From CADEEN01 sp031379365 (GTDB lineage: Bacteria; Pseudomonadota; Gammaproteobacteria; Burkholderiales; Burkholderiaceae_C): a stretch of 64,000 bases of DNA. Both the position numbers and the translations under genes were made by a program. Below the pieces are notes generated by a model. The model was not told the DNA's origin, did not search any database, and saw only the letters and a list, made by a program, of their open reading frames with translations. Shown piece after piece: positions 23,070-32,824 of the stretch (its first letter is position 1; each line of letters opens with the position of its first letter). The stretch covers positions 1-64,000 of the forward strand of contig JANNFB010000371.1 in NCBI GenBank assembly GCA_031379365.1, given 5' to 3'.

Positions 23070-25814
23070 CTAGGCAGCAAACACGACCTGCCACAGCGCC
23101 AGCAGGGCGTCGCGTTCGATCGCCAAGCTGGCGGCCGGAAACTGTGTCGGCTGTTCGTCGAGGCGGGCGTGGTGCTGGGCGCGCCGCAACTCGCGGTAGG
23201 CGCTCGCCGCCGCGCTGCCGACACCCGATGGCAACAGGCCGCAGGCCTCGGCACGTTGCAGCAGCGCGATGTTGCCGACGTTGGCTTGCATCTCGGGGTG
23301 GGTGTCGGCATGGGCCAGCACGAGGTACTGCACGGCGAACTCGGCGTCCATCATGCCGCCCGCGCTGTGTTTGACGTCGAACAGACCGTGCTTCACCGGC
23401 CGCGCCGCACGCACCTTGTCGCGCATCGACATCACCTCTTGCGCCAGGGCCGCATGGTCGCGTGGCGCCGCCAGCACCGCACTGCGAACGGCTTCGAAGC
23501 GTGCGGCCAGAGCCGGTGTGCCGGCGCAGCAGCGCGCCCGCGTCAAGGCCTGATGCTCCCAGGTCCAGGCCGTGTTGCTGCCGCGGCCGCGCTGGTACTG
23601 CTCGAAGGCCGTGATCGAGCTCACCAGCAGCCCCGAGTTGCCGTTCGGGCGCAAAGCGGTGTCGATGTCGAACAGCTCGCCCGCACCCGTGCGCAGGGTC
23701 AGCCAAGAGATCAGTTTGCGCACGAAGGCGCCGTACACCTCGACCGCCTTGTCGGCATCCTCCTCGTCCTGGTCGTCGAAGACGAACACCACATCCAGAT
23801 CGCTGCCGTCGCCGAGCTCCTTGCCGCCCAGTTTGCCGTAAGCGATGACAGCAAACTGCGGCACATCGCGGTGTCGTTGGCGCAGATGGTTCCAGGCCCA
23901 ACGCAGCGTGCAATCGAGCACCGCGTCGGCCAGCGCCGAGAGGTCGTCCGCCACTTGCTCGACCGTGATGTGGCCCTCCACGTCGCGCACCAGGGTTCGA
24001 AAGACCTCGGCGTGGTGGGCACGCCTCAAGGCGTCGAGGAGGGCCTCTTCGCCAGCTTCTCCGGAGCGATGCCAGGCGGCGTGGCGCTCGTTCATCTCCG
24101 CTGTGAAGGCATCGCGGTCGAAGCGGCTGTGCAGCAGGCGTGCATCGGCCAGCTCGTCGATGACGCCGGGGTGCTGCATCAGGTAGCGGGTTGGCCAGCG
24201 TGCCAAGCCGAGCAGGCCGAGCAGGCGTTGCTGGACCTCGGGGCGTTCGACCAGCAAGGCCAGATAGCTCTCGCGCCGCAGCAGCGGCTCCATCCAGTCG
24301 ATGAATCTCAGCGCTGCGTCGGTACTGCAGCGGCCGGCCTCGACCGTCTCGGCCGCGCGTTGCACCAAGCGTGCCAGGCGCTGCTTGCTGTTGTCGCGCA
24401 GCGACTGCACCCGCGGCTGCGCTGCCCAGGCGCGCGTGCGCTCTGCCATGGCGGCGGGCAGTCGTTCGAGGAAGCTTTCGTCGTCGATCGGCAGGGGCCC
24501 GGGGCCACAGGTCTTGCAGCCGCCATTGCCCGCCACGGGTGCGGCCTGCCCGTCATGCAGCAGCGCGTCGAACTCAGTGGCCACCAGCTCCCGGGTCTGC
24601 CCGAGTCGGTCCAGCAGCTCACAGGCATCGGCGTTGCACGTCAGGCCCAGCGACCGCGCGATCCAGCCCAGGTCTGCGTCAGCGCTGGGCAGCAGGTGGG
24701 TCTGCTGGTCGTCCAGGTACTGGATGCGGTGTTCGACGCGCCGCAAGAAATGGTAGGCCTTCGCGAGCCGTTCGGCGGTGACAGGCTTCATCAGCCCGCG
24801 CGCTGCCAAGCGGTCCAGGCCGCGCAGCGTCGAGCGGGTGCGTATCTCCGGAAACTGGCCGCCGCGCACAACCAAGAGCAACTGCACGATGAACTCGATC
24901 TCGCGGATGCCGCCGCGCGACAGCTTGACGTCGTTGCTGCGCTCGGGCCGCCCGGCAGCCCGGCGCTGTGCTTCCTCGCGGATCTTGCCGTGCAACTGGC
25001 GCAGGCCCTCGAACACGCCGTAGTCAAGGTAGCGCCGGTAGACGAAGGGCGTGACCAGGGCTCTCAGCGCCAGCGCGCGGCCGCTGGTGACGGCGGCGCG
25101 GGGTGCCACAACACGGCTCTTCAGCCAGGCAAAGCGCTCCCACTCGCGGCCCTGGACCTGGAAGTACTCCTCCAGCATGGCCAAGCTGACGACTGGCGGC
25201 CCGGAGTTGCCGTTTGGCCGAAGCGCCAGGTCCACACGGAAGACGAAGCCTTCATCGGTGGTGTCGCCAATCAGCGCATACAGGCTGCGCGCGACGTGCG
25301 AGAAGTACTCATGCGCCGAGACCGGCTCGGCACCGCGGGTCTGGCCCGACTCTTCATAGATGTAAATCAGGTCGATGTCCGACGACACGTTGAGTTCGCG
25401 CGCGCCGAGCTTGCCCATGCCGACGATCCAGAGGTCGATGCGTTGCCCCTCGTCGTTGAGCGGTACGCCGTGGCGGGCGTCGGTATCGGCGAGGGCCCGG
25501 TTCAACGCGATCTCGAGGCTGACCTCCGCCAAGGCCGTCATCGTCGTCGTCACCGCCTCCAAGGAGGCCGCCTGCTCGATGTCCAGCACCGCCAGCCGCT
25601 CGAGCACGAGCTGGCGCGTGATCCTCAGGGCGCTGGGCAATGGGTGGCCCGCGTCGAGGGCGCACGCGACCAGTGCGCTGATCACTTCTGCGGTCGGCAG
25701 GCCGGGTGGCAGCCAGGCCAGCTCGCGAGCATGACGCCGTCGCACACGTTGAACGAAGCGACTGTGCTCTGCGACCGCTTCAGGGACCGTGGGTGAGATG
25801 CTCGGGGAACCCAT
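23070..25814 (-). CDS. glnE: Glutamine synthetase adenylyltransferase/removase
   Basis: Bifunctional cytoplasmic enzyme that adds AMP to and removes AMP from glutamine synthetase in response to PII. The 914-residue protein has two nucleotidyltransferase domains: GMGKLGARELNVSSDIDL around residue 145 and AYGKLGGKELGDGSDLDVVF around residue 668. Length is normal for the family. It diverges from the YhdP gene. Confidence 0.97.
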   Translation of the reverse strand: MGSPSISPTVPEAVAEHSRFVQRVRRRHARELAWLPPGLPTAEVISALVACALDAGHPLPSALRITRQLVLERLAVLDIEQAASLEAVTTTMTALAEVSLEIALNRALADTDARHGVPLNDEGQRIDLWIVGMGKLGARELNVSSDIDLIYIYEESGQTRGAEPVSAHEYFSHVARSLYALIGDTTDEGFVFRVDLALRPNGNSGPPVVSLAMLEEYFQVQGREWERFAWLKSRVVAPRAAVTSGRALALRALVTPFVYRRYLDYGVFEGLRQLHGKIREEAQRRAAGRPERSNDVKLSRGGIREIEFIVQLLLVVRGGQFPEIRTRSTLRGLDRLAARGLMKPVTAERLAKAYHFLRRVEHRIQYLDDQQTHLLPSADADLGWIARSLGLTCNADACELLDRLGQTRELVATEFDALLHDGQAAPVAGNGGCKTCGPGPLPIDDESFLERLPAAMAERTRAWAAQPRVQSLRDNSKQRLARLVQRAAETVEAGRCSTDAALRFIDWMEPLLRRESYLALLVERPEVQQRLLGLLGLARWPTRYLMQHPGVIDELADARLLHSRFDRDAFTAEMNERHAAWHRSGEAGEEALLDALRRAHHAEVFRTLVRDVEGHITVEQVADDLSALADAVLDCTLRWAWNHLRQRHRDVPQFAVIAYGKLGGKELGDGSDLDVVFVFDDQDEEDADKAVEVYGAFVRKLISWLTLRTGAGELFDIDTALRPNGNSGLLVSSITAFEQYQRGRGSNTAWTWEHQALTRARCCAGTPALAARFEAVRSAVLAAPRDHAALAQEVMSMRDKVRAARPVKHGLFDVKHSAGGMMDAEFAVQYLVLAHADTHPEMQANVGNIALLQRAEACGLLPSGVGSAAASAYRELRRAQHHARLDEQPTQFPAASLAIERDALLALWQVVFAA

Positions 25815-25847
25815 CGTGGCGGCGCGGGTCAGTCAGCGACCCTGTGC

Positions 25848-25853
25848 TAGATT
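25848..25853 (+). promoter_or_regulatory. Candidate -10 for yhdP
   Basis: TAGATT preceded by TGTGC resembles an extended -10 element, in the gap between divergent glnE and yhdP. If used, transcription starts near 25860, which rules out yhdP starts further upstream. Confidence 0.3.
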
Positions 25854-25935
25854 GACGCGGCCCGCCAGCTGGCGACCGCGTCTGGCGCGCCGTGGGCGCT
25901 GTGGGCGCGAGCGGCGGCGCCAAGCGCCCAACCCG

Positions 25936-28900
25936 TTGTCGCAAATCGAACCGCCGCGTATCGCCCCCAACTTGGCCTCCCTGCCCTCCCAAACCGCCGC
26001 TGGCGGCCGTGCCGAGCGGCGTCGACACCCTGCGCTGCGTTGGGCGTGGCGGCTTGCTTTCGGCGCCTTATTTGGCGCTTGGACCCTATTGTTGCTGGCA
26101 TGGCTGGTGCTGCATTGGGGCATTCTGCCTCGCATCGAGCAGTGGCGCCCGCAGATCGAAGCGCGTGCCAGTCAAGCGCTGGGCGTGCCGGTGACGATCG
26201 AGGCGATCCGCGTGCGGTCCGGCGGCTGGATCCCGGCCATCGAGTTGAGCAATGTGGTGCTGAAGGATCGCCAGCAGCGGGAGGCGCTGCGCTTGCCCAC
26301 CGTCAGCGCGGCCGTCTCCGCGCGGTCTTTGTTGGCCTTTGAACTCCGTTTCGAGCAGCTGCACCTCGAGGGCGCCGCATTGGAGATCCGGCGCGACAGC
26401 GGTGGCCGATTTTTCGTTGCGGGCCTGGAGATTCCACGCAGCGGCAGCGGGCCCGACAGCCGCGCCGTGGACTGGTTCTTCTCGCAGCCTGAATTCGTCG
26501 TTCGCAATGGGCATTTGCGTTGGGTCGACGAGCAGCGCGGTGCGCCGGCGCTGGAGCTGAGTGGCGTGGACCTGGTGGTGCGCAACGGCATTCGCCGCCA
26601 CGATTTGCGCCTGGATGCCACGCCGCCGCCGAGCTGGGGTGAGCGTTTCAGTCTGCAAGGTCGCTTCCGGCAGTCGCTGCTGGACCCGAGCGGAGACTGG
26701 CGGCGGTGGAGCGGGACCTTGCATGCCGAACTGCCACGCACCCAGGTGGCCGAGCTGCGTCGCCACGTCAGCCTGCCGTTCGAGCTCAGCCAGGGCGAAG
26801 GCGCGGTGCGGGCCTGGGTCGATGTGCGCCAGGGACAGTTCCAGGCCGCCACCGCCGATCTCGCCCTGCGCTCGGTGGCGCTGCAGCTGGGTGCCAGCGT
26901 CCAGCCGTTGGCGATCACGCGCCTGCAGGGCCGGGTCAGTCTCGAGCAACAAGACGTGCAGCTCAAGCTTGCGGCGGAGGGCTTGGATTTCGATACCGAA
27001 GACGGCGTGGTCTGGCCGAGCAGCAAGTTTTCCCTGGCGCTGCGCCAGGCCGCCACGCCAGCGGCGCCCGTCATCGGGGGCGAGTTCAGTGCCGACCGCC
27101 TGGACCTGGCGAGCATGGCCAGGGTCGCGGCGCGCTTGCCTTTGGGGGCGACGCTCGGCCGCCTGCTGGCGGAACTGGCCCCGACCGGCAAGGTCAGCGA
27201 TCTCGCGGCAACGTGGGAGGGGGCTATCGAGGCGCCGTCGCGCTACCAGGTCAAGGCAAGGATGACGGGCCTGGGCATCGCAGCTGCGGCCTCGCCGGAG
27301 CCGGGGGTGATCGGGCGACCGGGCTGGCGCAATGCGGCTGTCGAGCTCGACGCCAGCCAAGCCGGTGGCAGGGCCCGGCTGCTGCTCGACAAGGGGGCGT
27401 TGATCCTGCCTGGCGTGTTCGAGCAAGCCGAAGTGGCCTTCGACAGCTTCTCGACCGACATGAGTTGGCGCATCCGGCCGGCGCAGCAGCCAGGTGCAGC
27501 GCCGGCGGTGGAGCTCTCGCTGGCTGAGACTCGCTTTGCCAATGCCGACGCTCAGGGTGAGTTGACGACCCTGAAGTGGCAAACAGGCGAGGGCGGGCCC
27601 GCCCTCGCCGTGAGCGGCGCGACGCCGGCCAGCGGCGCGAGCGGCCATGGCCGTGGCGCGCGCCTGCCCGGCCGGCTCGAGCTGAGCGGCAGCCTGTCGC
27701 GCGGCCGCGCCAATGCCGTGGCGCGTTACCTTCCCTTGGGGCTGCCGCTCGACGCGCGTCGCTATGTCCTGCAGGCGGTGGTTGACGGCCGGGTGGCGAG
27801 CGCGAGCTTCAAGGTCAAGGGCGACCTGTGGGACTTTCCCTTCGCTGGCGCCCATGCTGGTGGCGGTCACCAGGCAACCGGTGGCGAGTTCCGCATCGCT
27901 GCACGCGCAGACGACGTGACACTGGCTTACGTGCCTGCGGGTCCGGACGGTCTGACGTCCTGGCCGGCGTTCACCGGGGTCAGCGGCGAGTTGCTGTTCG
28001 ATCGCAATGCGATGGAGATTCGCAATGCCAAGGGCCGCGTCTACGGGGTCGAGCTGAGCAAAGTCAGCGCCAGCATGCCCGACCTGGGGCAGGCGCTGCT
28101 GCGCATCGAAGGCCAGGCGCGCGGCCCGGTGACCGACCTGCTGCGCTACGTGAACAGCACGCCGATCGCTGGCTGGACGGACCAGGTCCTGCGCGACGTC
28201 ACTGCCGCAGGCAATGGCGAGCTGTCGTTGCAGTTGGAGATTCCGACGCATGGGCCCGAGCAGCCGCGGGTCAAGGGCCGCCTGGTGCTGCCTGGCAATG
28301 ACCTGCGGCTGTCGGCAGCCATGCCAGCGCTCGCGGGTACCAAGGCGCGCATCGATTTCACCCAGCAAGCCTTCACCGTGGCGGGCGGCAGCGCACGCGT
28401 GCTTGGTGGTGACACGACTTTCGACGGTGGGCTGCAGGCGGATGGCAGCCTGCGCTTCACCGCCCAGGGCAGCATCACGGCCGACGCATTGCGGCGCGCG
28501 CCTGAGCTGGGGGCGCTGTCTCGGTTGGCGGGATCGATGACCGGCCAGACCCCCTACCGACTGGCCGTGGGCACCGTGCGGGGTCGCACCGAGTTCACTC
28601 TGTCGAGCCCGCTCACCGGCTTGGCAATCGACCTGCCGGCGCCGTTGAAGAAGGCTGCCGACGTGGCCTGGCCGCTGCGTGTCGAGTCGCGCCTGGCTGT
28701 CGCCGGGCCGCCGGGCGAGCCCGTGCGCGACAGCCTGCGCTTCGAACTCGGCAGCATTGCGCAGGGCATCTACCAGCGCGATGTGTCGCGCGACACGCCC
28801 CAAGTCCAGCGCGGCGCCATTGCGCTGCTCGATGCCCTGCCGCCCCTGCCTGAGCGCGGTGTGCACGCGTTGCTGAACTTGCCGGCCACCGATGCCGACG

Positions 28901-30141
28901 CGTGGCGGGCCGTCGCCGATCGCTTGCAAGGTGTCTTGCCCGACAGCGCAGCGAGCCAGGAGCTGGGCTACCTGCCGCGCACGATCGCGCTGCGCGCGCA
29001 GTCGCTGACATCGGGTGGCCGCAAGCTGACACGCTTGGTCGCGGGCGTCAGCCAGGACAGTGCCGACGGCGCCTGGCGGGGCAGCCTCGACGCCGATCAG
29101 CTCGGTGGCTACGTCGAGTACCGCGCAGCCAGCGGCCTTGCCAACCCGGGCCTGATCCACGCCCGGCTCGCGCGCTTGGCCCTGCCGCCGGCCGATGCGG
29201 AGTCGGTCGAGACCCTGTTGGTGCAGGCGCCCGCCAGCGTGCCGGCGCTGGACATCGTGATTGACGACTTCGAGCTGCGTGGCAAGAAGTTCGGCCGCGT
29301 CGAGATCGAGGCGGCCAACCGCGCCGCCGAGGGCGGAGGGCGCGAGTGGCACCTGGCGCGCCTGACCCTCACCAACCCTGACGCGCAGTTGAAGGGCAGC
29401 GGCCAGTGGCGGCCCGCTGGCGCCGGCGCCGGCCCGGCTGCAACGCGGCAGCAGCGCATGGTGTTGGACTTCAAGCTGGATCTCGCAGACAGCGGTGCAG
29501 CGCTCGAGCGGCTGGGATTCGGCGGCACCTTGCGCGGCGGCAAGGGCCGCATGAGCGGCCAACTGTCGTGGGCCGGGTCGCCGCTGTCGCTGCATGTGCC
29601 CAGCCTCGATGGCAGCATCAACCTGGCGCTCGATGCGGGTCAGTTCCTGAAGGCCGGCGCGGGCGCCGGCCGTTTGCTGTCGGTACTCAACCTGCAAGCC
29701 TTGCCGCGGCGCCTGCTGCTCGATTTCCGCGATGTGTTTCAGGACGGCTTTGCCTTCGACAACGTGACCGGGGACGTGACGATCGACGACGGCGTTGCGA
29801 GCACCAACAACCTGCGCATGCGTGGCGTCCAGGCGGCCGTGTTGATGGAAGGCAGTGCGGACATTGCCCGCGAGACACAAAGCCTGCGCGTCCTGGTCGT
29901 GCCCGAAATCAATGCCGGCACGGCCTCCTTGGCCTATGCGGTGATCAACCCGGCCGTTGGCCTGGGCACCTTCCTGGCCCAGGTCTTCCTGCGGCGGCCG
30001 CTGATGGCTGCCAGCACCCGCGAGTTCACGGTCCAGGGCTCTTGGGCCGACCCGAAGGTGGAGCGCGTCGAGCGCAAGCTCGGTGAGCCGCTCCCCGACA
30101 TCGACCCACCCGCCGCCGGTGCGTCCGCGCCGCGGCAGTGA
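25936..30141 (+). CDS. yhdP: YhdP-family AsmA-like phospholipid transport protein
   Basis: Very large (about 1400 residues) inner-membrane-anchored periplasmic protein of the AsmA-like/TIGR02099 family, thought to bridge the envelope and carry phospholipids to the outer membrane. One N-terminal helix (around LAFGALFGAWTLLLLAWLVL) is followed by a long beta-rich body, ending with a C-terminal region containing ALPRRLLLDFRDVFQDGFAFD and NPAVGLGTFLAQVFLR. No ATG lies near the expected N-terminus; TTG at 25936 is chosen, ATG at 25798 is the only in-frame ATG upstream and would overlap the glnE start. Confidence 0.9.
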   Translation: MSQIEPPRIAPNLASLPSQTAAGGRAERRRHPALRWAWRLAFGALFGAWTLLLLAWLVLHWGILPRIEQWRPQIEARASQALGVPVTIEAIRVRSGGWIPAIELSNVVLKDRQQREALRLPTVSAAVSARSLLAFELRFEQLHLEGAALEIRRDSGGRFFVAGLEIPRSGSGPDSRAVDWFFSQPEFVVRNGHLRWVDEQRGAPALELSGVDLVVRNGIRRHDLRLDATPPPSWGERFSLQGRFRQSLLDPSGDWRRWSGTLHAELPRTQVAELRRHVSLPFELSQGEGAVRAWVDVRQGQFQAATADLALRSVALQLGASVQPLAITRLQGRVSLEQQDVQLKLAAEGLDFDTEDGVVWPSSKFSLALRQAATPAAPVIGGEFSADRLDLASMARVAARLPLGATLGRLLAELAPTGKVSDLAATWEGAIEAPSRYQVKARMTGLGIAAAASPEPGVIGRPGWRNAAVELDASQAGGRARLLLDKGALILPGVFEQAEVAFDSFSTDMSWRIRPAQQPGAAPAVELSLAETRFANADAQGELTTLKWQTGEGGPALAVSGATPASGASGHGRGARLPGRLELSGSLSRGRANAVARYLPLGLPLDARRYVLQAVVDGRVASASFKVKGDLWDFPFAGAHAGGGHQATGGEFRIAARADDVTLAYVPAGPDGLTSWPAFTGVSGELLFDRNAMEIRNAKGRVYGVELSKVSASMPDLGQALLRIEGQARGPVTDLLRYVNSTPIAGWTDQVLRDVTAAGNGELSLQLEIPTHGPEQPRVKGRLVLPGNDLRLSAAMPALAGTKARIDFTQQAFTVAGGSARVLGGDTTFDGGLQADGSLRFTAQGSITADALRRAPELGALSRLAGSMTGQTPYRLAVGTVRGRTEFTLSSPLTGLAIDLPAPLKKAADVAWPLRVESRLAVAGPPGEPVRDSLRFELGSIAQGIYQRDVSRDTPQVQRGAIALLDALPPLPERGVHALLNLPATDADAWRAVADRLQGVLPDSAASQELGYLPRTIALRAQSLTSGGRKLTRLVAGVSQDSADGAWRGSLDADQLGGYVEYRAASGLANPGLIHARLARLALPPADAESVETLLVQAPASVPALDIVIDDFELRGKKFGRVEIEAANRAAEGGGREWHLARLTLTNPDAQLKGSGQWRPAGAGAGPAATRQQRMVLDFKLDLADSGAALERLGFGGTLRGGKGRMSGQLSWAGSPLSLHVPSLDGSINLALDAGQFLKAGAGAGRLLSVLNLQALPRRLLLDFRDVFQDGFAFDNVTGDVTIDDGVASTNNLRMRGVQAAVLMEGSADIARETQSLRVLVVPEINAGTASLAYAVINPAVGLGTFLAQVFLRRPLMAASTREFTVQGSWADPKVERVERKLGEPLPDIDPPAAGASAPRQ

Positions 30142-30145
30142 CAAT
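30140..30145 (+). promoter_or_regulatory. -10-like hexamer GACAAT
   Basis: Ends seven bases before the ATG at 30153, overlapping the yhdP stop codon. No ribosome site lies between. Confidence 0.3.
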
Positions 30146-30152
30146 CCGGCGC

Positions 30153-30953
30153 ATGCGAATCGCTGCCCTGCAGACCGTCTCGACACCCGATGTCGATCGC
30201 AACCTCGAGGCCGCTGCACGCCTGATTGCGCAGGCGGCTCAATGCGGCGCCGAGCTGGTCGCGCTGCCCGAGTACTTCTGTCTGATGGGCCGCCGCGACG
30301 ATGACAAGTTGCGCATCGCCGAGGCGCCCGGCGCGGGCCCGATCCAGGCTTTCCTGTCGGCGCAGGCCAAGGCGCATTGCGTGTGGCTGATCGGCGGGAC
30401 CTTGCCGCTGCGCACAGCCGTGCCGGACCGTGTGCGCAACGCCTGCTGCGTCTATGCGCCCGATGGCATGCTGGCCGCCCGCTACGACAAGGTGCACCTG
30501 TTCCGCTACGACAACGGCCGCGAGAGCTACGACGAGGCGCGGGTACTGGAGGCCGGTCACGCGGCCGTCGCCGTGCAGGCAGGCCTGCTGCGCATCGGCC
30601 TGTCGGTCTGCTACGACCTGCGCTTTCCCGAGCTGTACCGGCAGTTGTGCGTGCCGCCTTGCGACCTGCTGAGCGTTCCCGCTGCCTTTACTCACACGAC
30701 GGGGCGCGACCACTGGGAGATGCTGCTGCGCGCCCGTGCGGTCGAGAACCAGTGCTACGTGATCGCGCCGGCCCAGGGCGGTACGCACGAGAACGGTCGT
30801 CGCACCTGGGGCCACAGCATGGTCGTCGATCCCTGGGGCGAGGTGCTGGCGGTGCGGGCCGAGGGCGAAGGCGTGGTGCTGGCTGAGCTCGACCGGGCGC
30901 GTCTGCTCAGCGTGCGCCAGCAATTGCCGGCGCTCGAACACCGGCGTCTGTAG
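30153..30953 (+). CDS. Carbon-nitrogen hydrolase (nitrilase superfamily)
   Basis: A 266-residue amidase of the nitrilase superfamily, in the Nit/omega-amidase group that removes deaminated glutathione or alpha-keto amides. The catalytic triad is visible: Glu in LPEYF, Lys in YDKVHLF and Cys in SVCYDLRFPEL. The ATG at 30153 gives MRIAALQT, the normal family N-terminus. It follows yhdP by 11 bases and converges with the UbiH-type gene. Confidence 0.92.
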   Translation: MRIAALQTVSTPDVDRNLEAAARLIAQAAQCGAELVALPEYFCLMGRRDDDKLRIAEAPGAGPIQAFLSAQAKAHCVWLIGGTLPLRTAVPDRVRNACCVYAPDGMLAARYDKVHLFRYDNGRESYDEARVLEAGHAAVAVQAGLLRIGLSVCYDLRFPELYRQLCVPPCDLLSVPAAFTHTTGRDHWEMLLRARAVENQCYVIAPAQGGTHENGRRTWGHSMVVDPWGEVLAVRAEGEGVVLAELDRARLLSVRQQLPALEHRRL

Positions 30954-30967
30954 TCAGTTCGTGCCGC

Positions 30968-32200
30968 TCAGCGATTGCCGAACATCATCCGGCGCGCCAG
31001 CGCATTCTTCACGGGGGGCAAGGCCTCGAGCAGGGCCATGCCCATGCCGCGCAGCGTCGCCACACCGGGGGCCTGCCAAGTGAAGCTGCGGGCCAGGAAG
31101 TCGGTCGCGGCGATCATCGCCCAGCGGTCGGGCGCGCGTTGCCAGGCCACGCTGGACAGCGCGCGGTCGAGGTCGGGTGCCGCCCGATGGGCCTCGACCG
31201 CGTCGCGCAGGGCGGTGGCCAGCGCATAGGCGTCGCGCAGCCCGAGGTTCAAACCCTGCCCAGCCACCGGATGCAGCGTCTGCGCGGCGTTGCCGATGCG
31301 CACCTGGCGATGGCGCACCAGACTGCGCTGCGCTGCCAGCCCGAGGGAAAAGCACTTCAGCGGCGACACGCTGTCGATGCGCCCCACTTCCGGCTCGAAG
31401 AGCGTGTTCAGCACCGCCTTGCGTTGGCTGTCGTCCAACCCGCGAACGGGGTCGTCCTGCTGCGGCACGCACCAGACCAGCGAGGCGCGCTGGGCGGCTG
31501 TGACACTGCCGTGTCCGGCCATGGGCGGCAAGGGCAACAGCGCCGCCGGGCCGTGCCGCGTGAAGCGCTCCACAGCCAGGCCAGCGCGACTGCCGGTCAG
31601 GGTCACGCTGCCGACCCAGGCGTTCTGGCGGTAGTCATGCTTCACATCGGCTTGCATGTCGGCGCCGAACACGCCGCCTTCGGCCACCACGGCGAGGTCG
31701 AAACACTCGGCGACGCCGGCGTCGACTTCGACGCCGCCGGGCACGTCCTTGAGCGCCGATACCGCGGCGCCAAAGCGACTGTGCAGGCGCTGCGGATCGG
31801 ACGACGCAACGGCCTCCCAGGCCCGCTGCATCGGCGCCACCAAGGCGCCATAAGGCAGCACGGCGCCGAGCATCGGCAGGCCGAGCTCTGCGGCCGACAG
31901 GCGCACGCTGGCGCGGCCGAGCCAGGCCGGGCCAGCGGCGCCCGCCGTCTGCTGGGAAACCCAGACCTCGCGGATCGGTTCGGCGCGGCCGCCGTCCCAG
32001 GCGCCGAGTCGCTCCAGCAACTGGACGCTGCCCAGGGCCAGGGCCAGGGCGCGTGGGTCGGCCGACACGTCACGGTCGGCGGCGCGGGCGTCGAACAGAC
32101 TGATTTGCGCCAGCGGCAGGGTGCGTGCGGCCAGCAGGGCCAGCGCCAGGCCCACCGGGCCAGCGCCGATGATGGCGATCGACAGGGGTGTCTTGGTCAC
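30968..32200 (-). CDS. UbiH/VisC-family FAD monooxygenase
   Basis: Flavoprotein hydroxylase of the UbiH/UbiF/UbiI/Coq6 group, adding hydroxyls to the ubiquinone ring at the inner membrane. The 410-residue protein has IIGAGPVGLALAL near residues 10-22 and the second FAD motif RIGNAAQTLHPVAGQGLNLG. Which ring position it acts on is not decidable by eye. It uses GTG at 32200. Confidence 0.9.
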   Translation of the reverse strand: MTKTPLSIAIIGAGPVGLALALLAARTLPLAQISLFDARAADRDVSADPRALALALGSVQLLERLGAWDGGRAEPIREVWVSQQTAGAAGPAWLGRASVRLSAAELGLPMLGAVLPYGALVAPMQRAWEAVASSDPQRLHSRFGAAVSALKDVPGGVEVDAGVAECFDLAVVAEGGVFGADMQADVKHDYRQNAWVGSVTLTGSRAGLAVERFTRHGPAALLPLPPMAGHGSVTAAQRASLVWCVPQQDDPVRGLDDSQRKAVLNTLFEPEVGRIDSVSPLKCFSLGLAAQRSLVRHRQVRIGNAAQTLHPVAGQGLNLGLRDAYALATALRDAVEAHRAAPDLDRALSSVAWQRAPDRWAMIAATDFLARSFTWQAPGVATLRGMGMALLEALPPVKNALARRMMFGNR

Positions 32201-32206
32201 CTCCCC

Positions 32207-32212
32207 ATCCTA
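32207..32212 (-). promoter_or_regulatory. -10-like hexamer TAGGAT
   Basis: Ends six bases before the GTG start at 32200. The GGGGAG between could instead be a ribosome site overlapping too closely, so the reading is uncertain. Confidence 0.25.
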
Positions 32213-32413
32213 GCGGGCCCCGCTGGCGCCAATCCCCGACCTGGGCCCAGGCCAAGTCGGCGCCGCGGCCGAGGCTTCAGACTAGAATCCGCGGCCTTTC
32301 GCGAGCCTGGCCGTCCTGCGATGGCTCAGGGTTCCCGACCCCTCGAACCCGGCCGTTGGTTCGCAGGGTCCGAGTCACCACCGTATTGACTCATCACTAC
32401 CAGGATCGTTGAC

Positions 32414-32746
32414 GTGTTCATCTCTGAAGCCTTTGCCCAGACCGCACCCGCTGCCGCCGGTGGCGCGAGTACCGAGTCGACCCTTTTCAGCCTGCTGCCG
32501 CTGGTGCTGATGTTCGTGGTGCTGTACTTCATCATGATCCGCCCGCAGATGAAGCGCCAGAAGGAGCACAAGGCGATGATCGATGCGATCGCCAAGGGCG
32601 ACGAAGTGGTCATTGGCGGCGGCCTGCTCGGCAAGATCAGCAAGCTCGGCGAGACCTATGTGTCGGTCGAGGTGGCCACCAACGTCGAAGTGCAGGTTCA
32701 GCGCACGTCGGTGGTTCAGGTACTGCCCAAGGGCACGATCAAGTAA
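32414..32746 (+). CDS. yajC: Preprotein translocase subunit YajC
   Basis: Small inner-membrane accessory of SecDF. The 110-residue protein has one membrane helix, LFSLLPLVLMFVVLYFIMI (about 25-43), followed by RPQMKRQKEHKAM and a small cytoplasmic beta domain. It uses GTG at 32414. In many proteobacteria tgt precedes yajC, but here the upstream neighbour is the divergent UbiH-type gene. secD follows. Confidence 0.95.
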   Translation: MFISEAFAQTAPAAAGGASTESTLFSLLPLVLMFVVLYFIMIRPQMKRQKEHKAMIDAIAKGDEVVIGGGLLGKISKLGETYVSVEVATNVEVQVQRTSVVQVLPKGTIK

Positions 32747-32824
32747 TCCGCGGCGGCGCGCGCGCCGCCCACGTGCCCTGAAAGTTGCTGCCCCAAGAAC
32801 CGCTACCCCCTGTGGAAGTACGCG

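Noticed and set aside
23169..25796. Long open frame (over 870 codons) on the plus strand opposite glnE
   Set aside because: Its translation has no recognisable domain and is rich in Gln, Arg and His, as expected from the complement of GC-rich coding sequence; glnE on the other strand has full motifs.
26086..30219. Very long open frame (over 1370 codons) on the minus strand opposite yhdP
   Set aside because: Composition bias leaves few stops in this frame. The plus strand encodes a complete YhdP-family protein with helix and C-terminal motifs.
32300..32395. tRNA-like stretch with a GGTTCG loop and ACCA end upstream of yajC
   Set aside because: The acceptor, D and anticodon arms do not pair in the required order, so it is not a tRNA gene.
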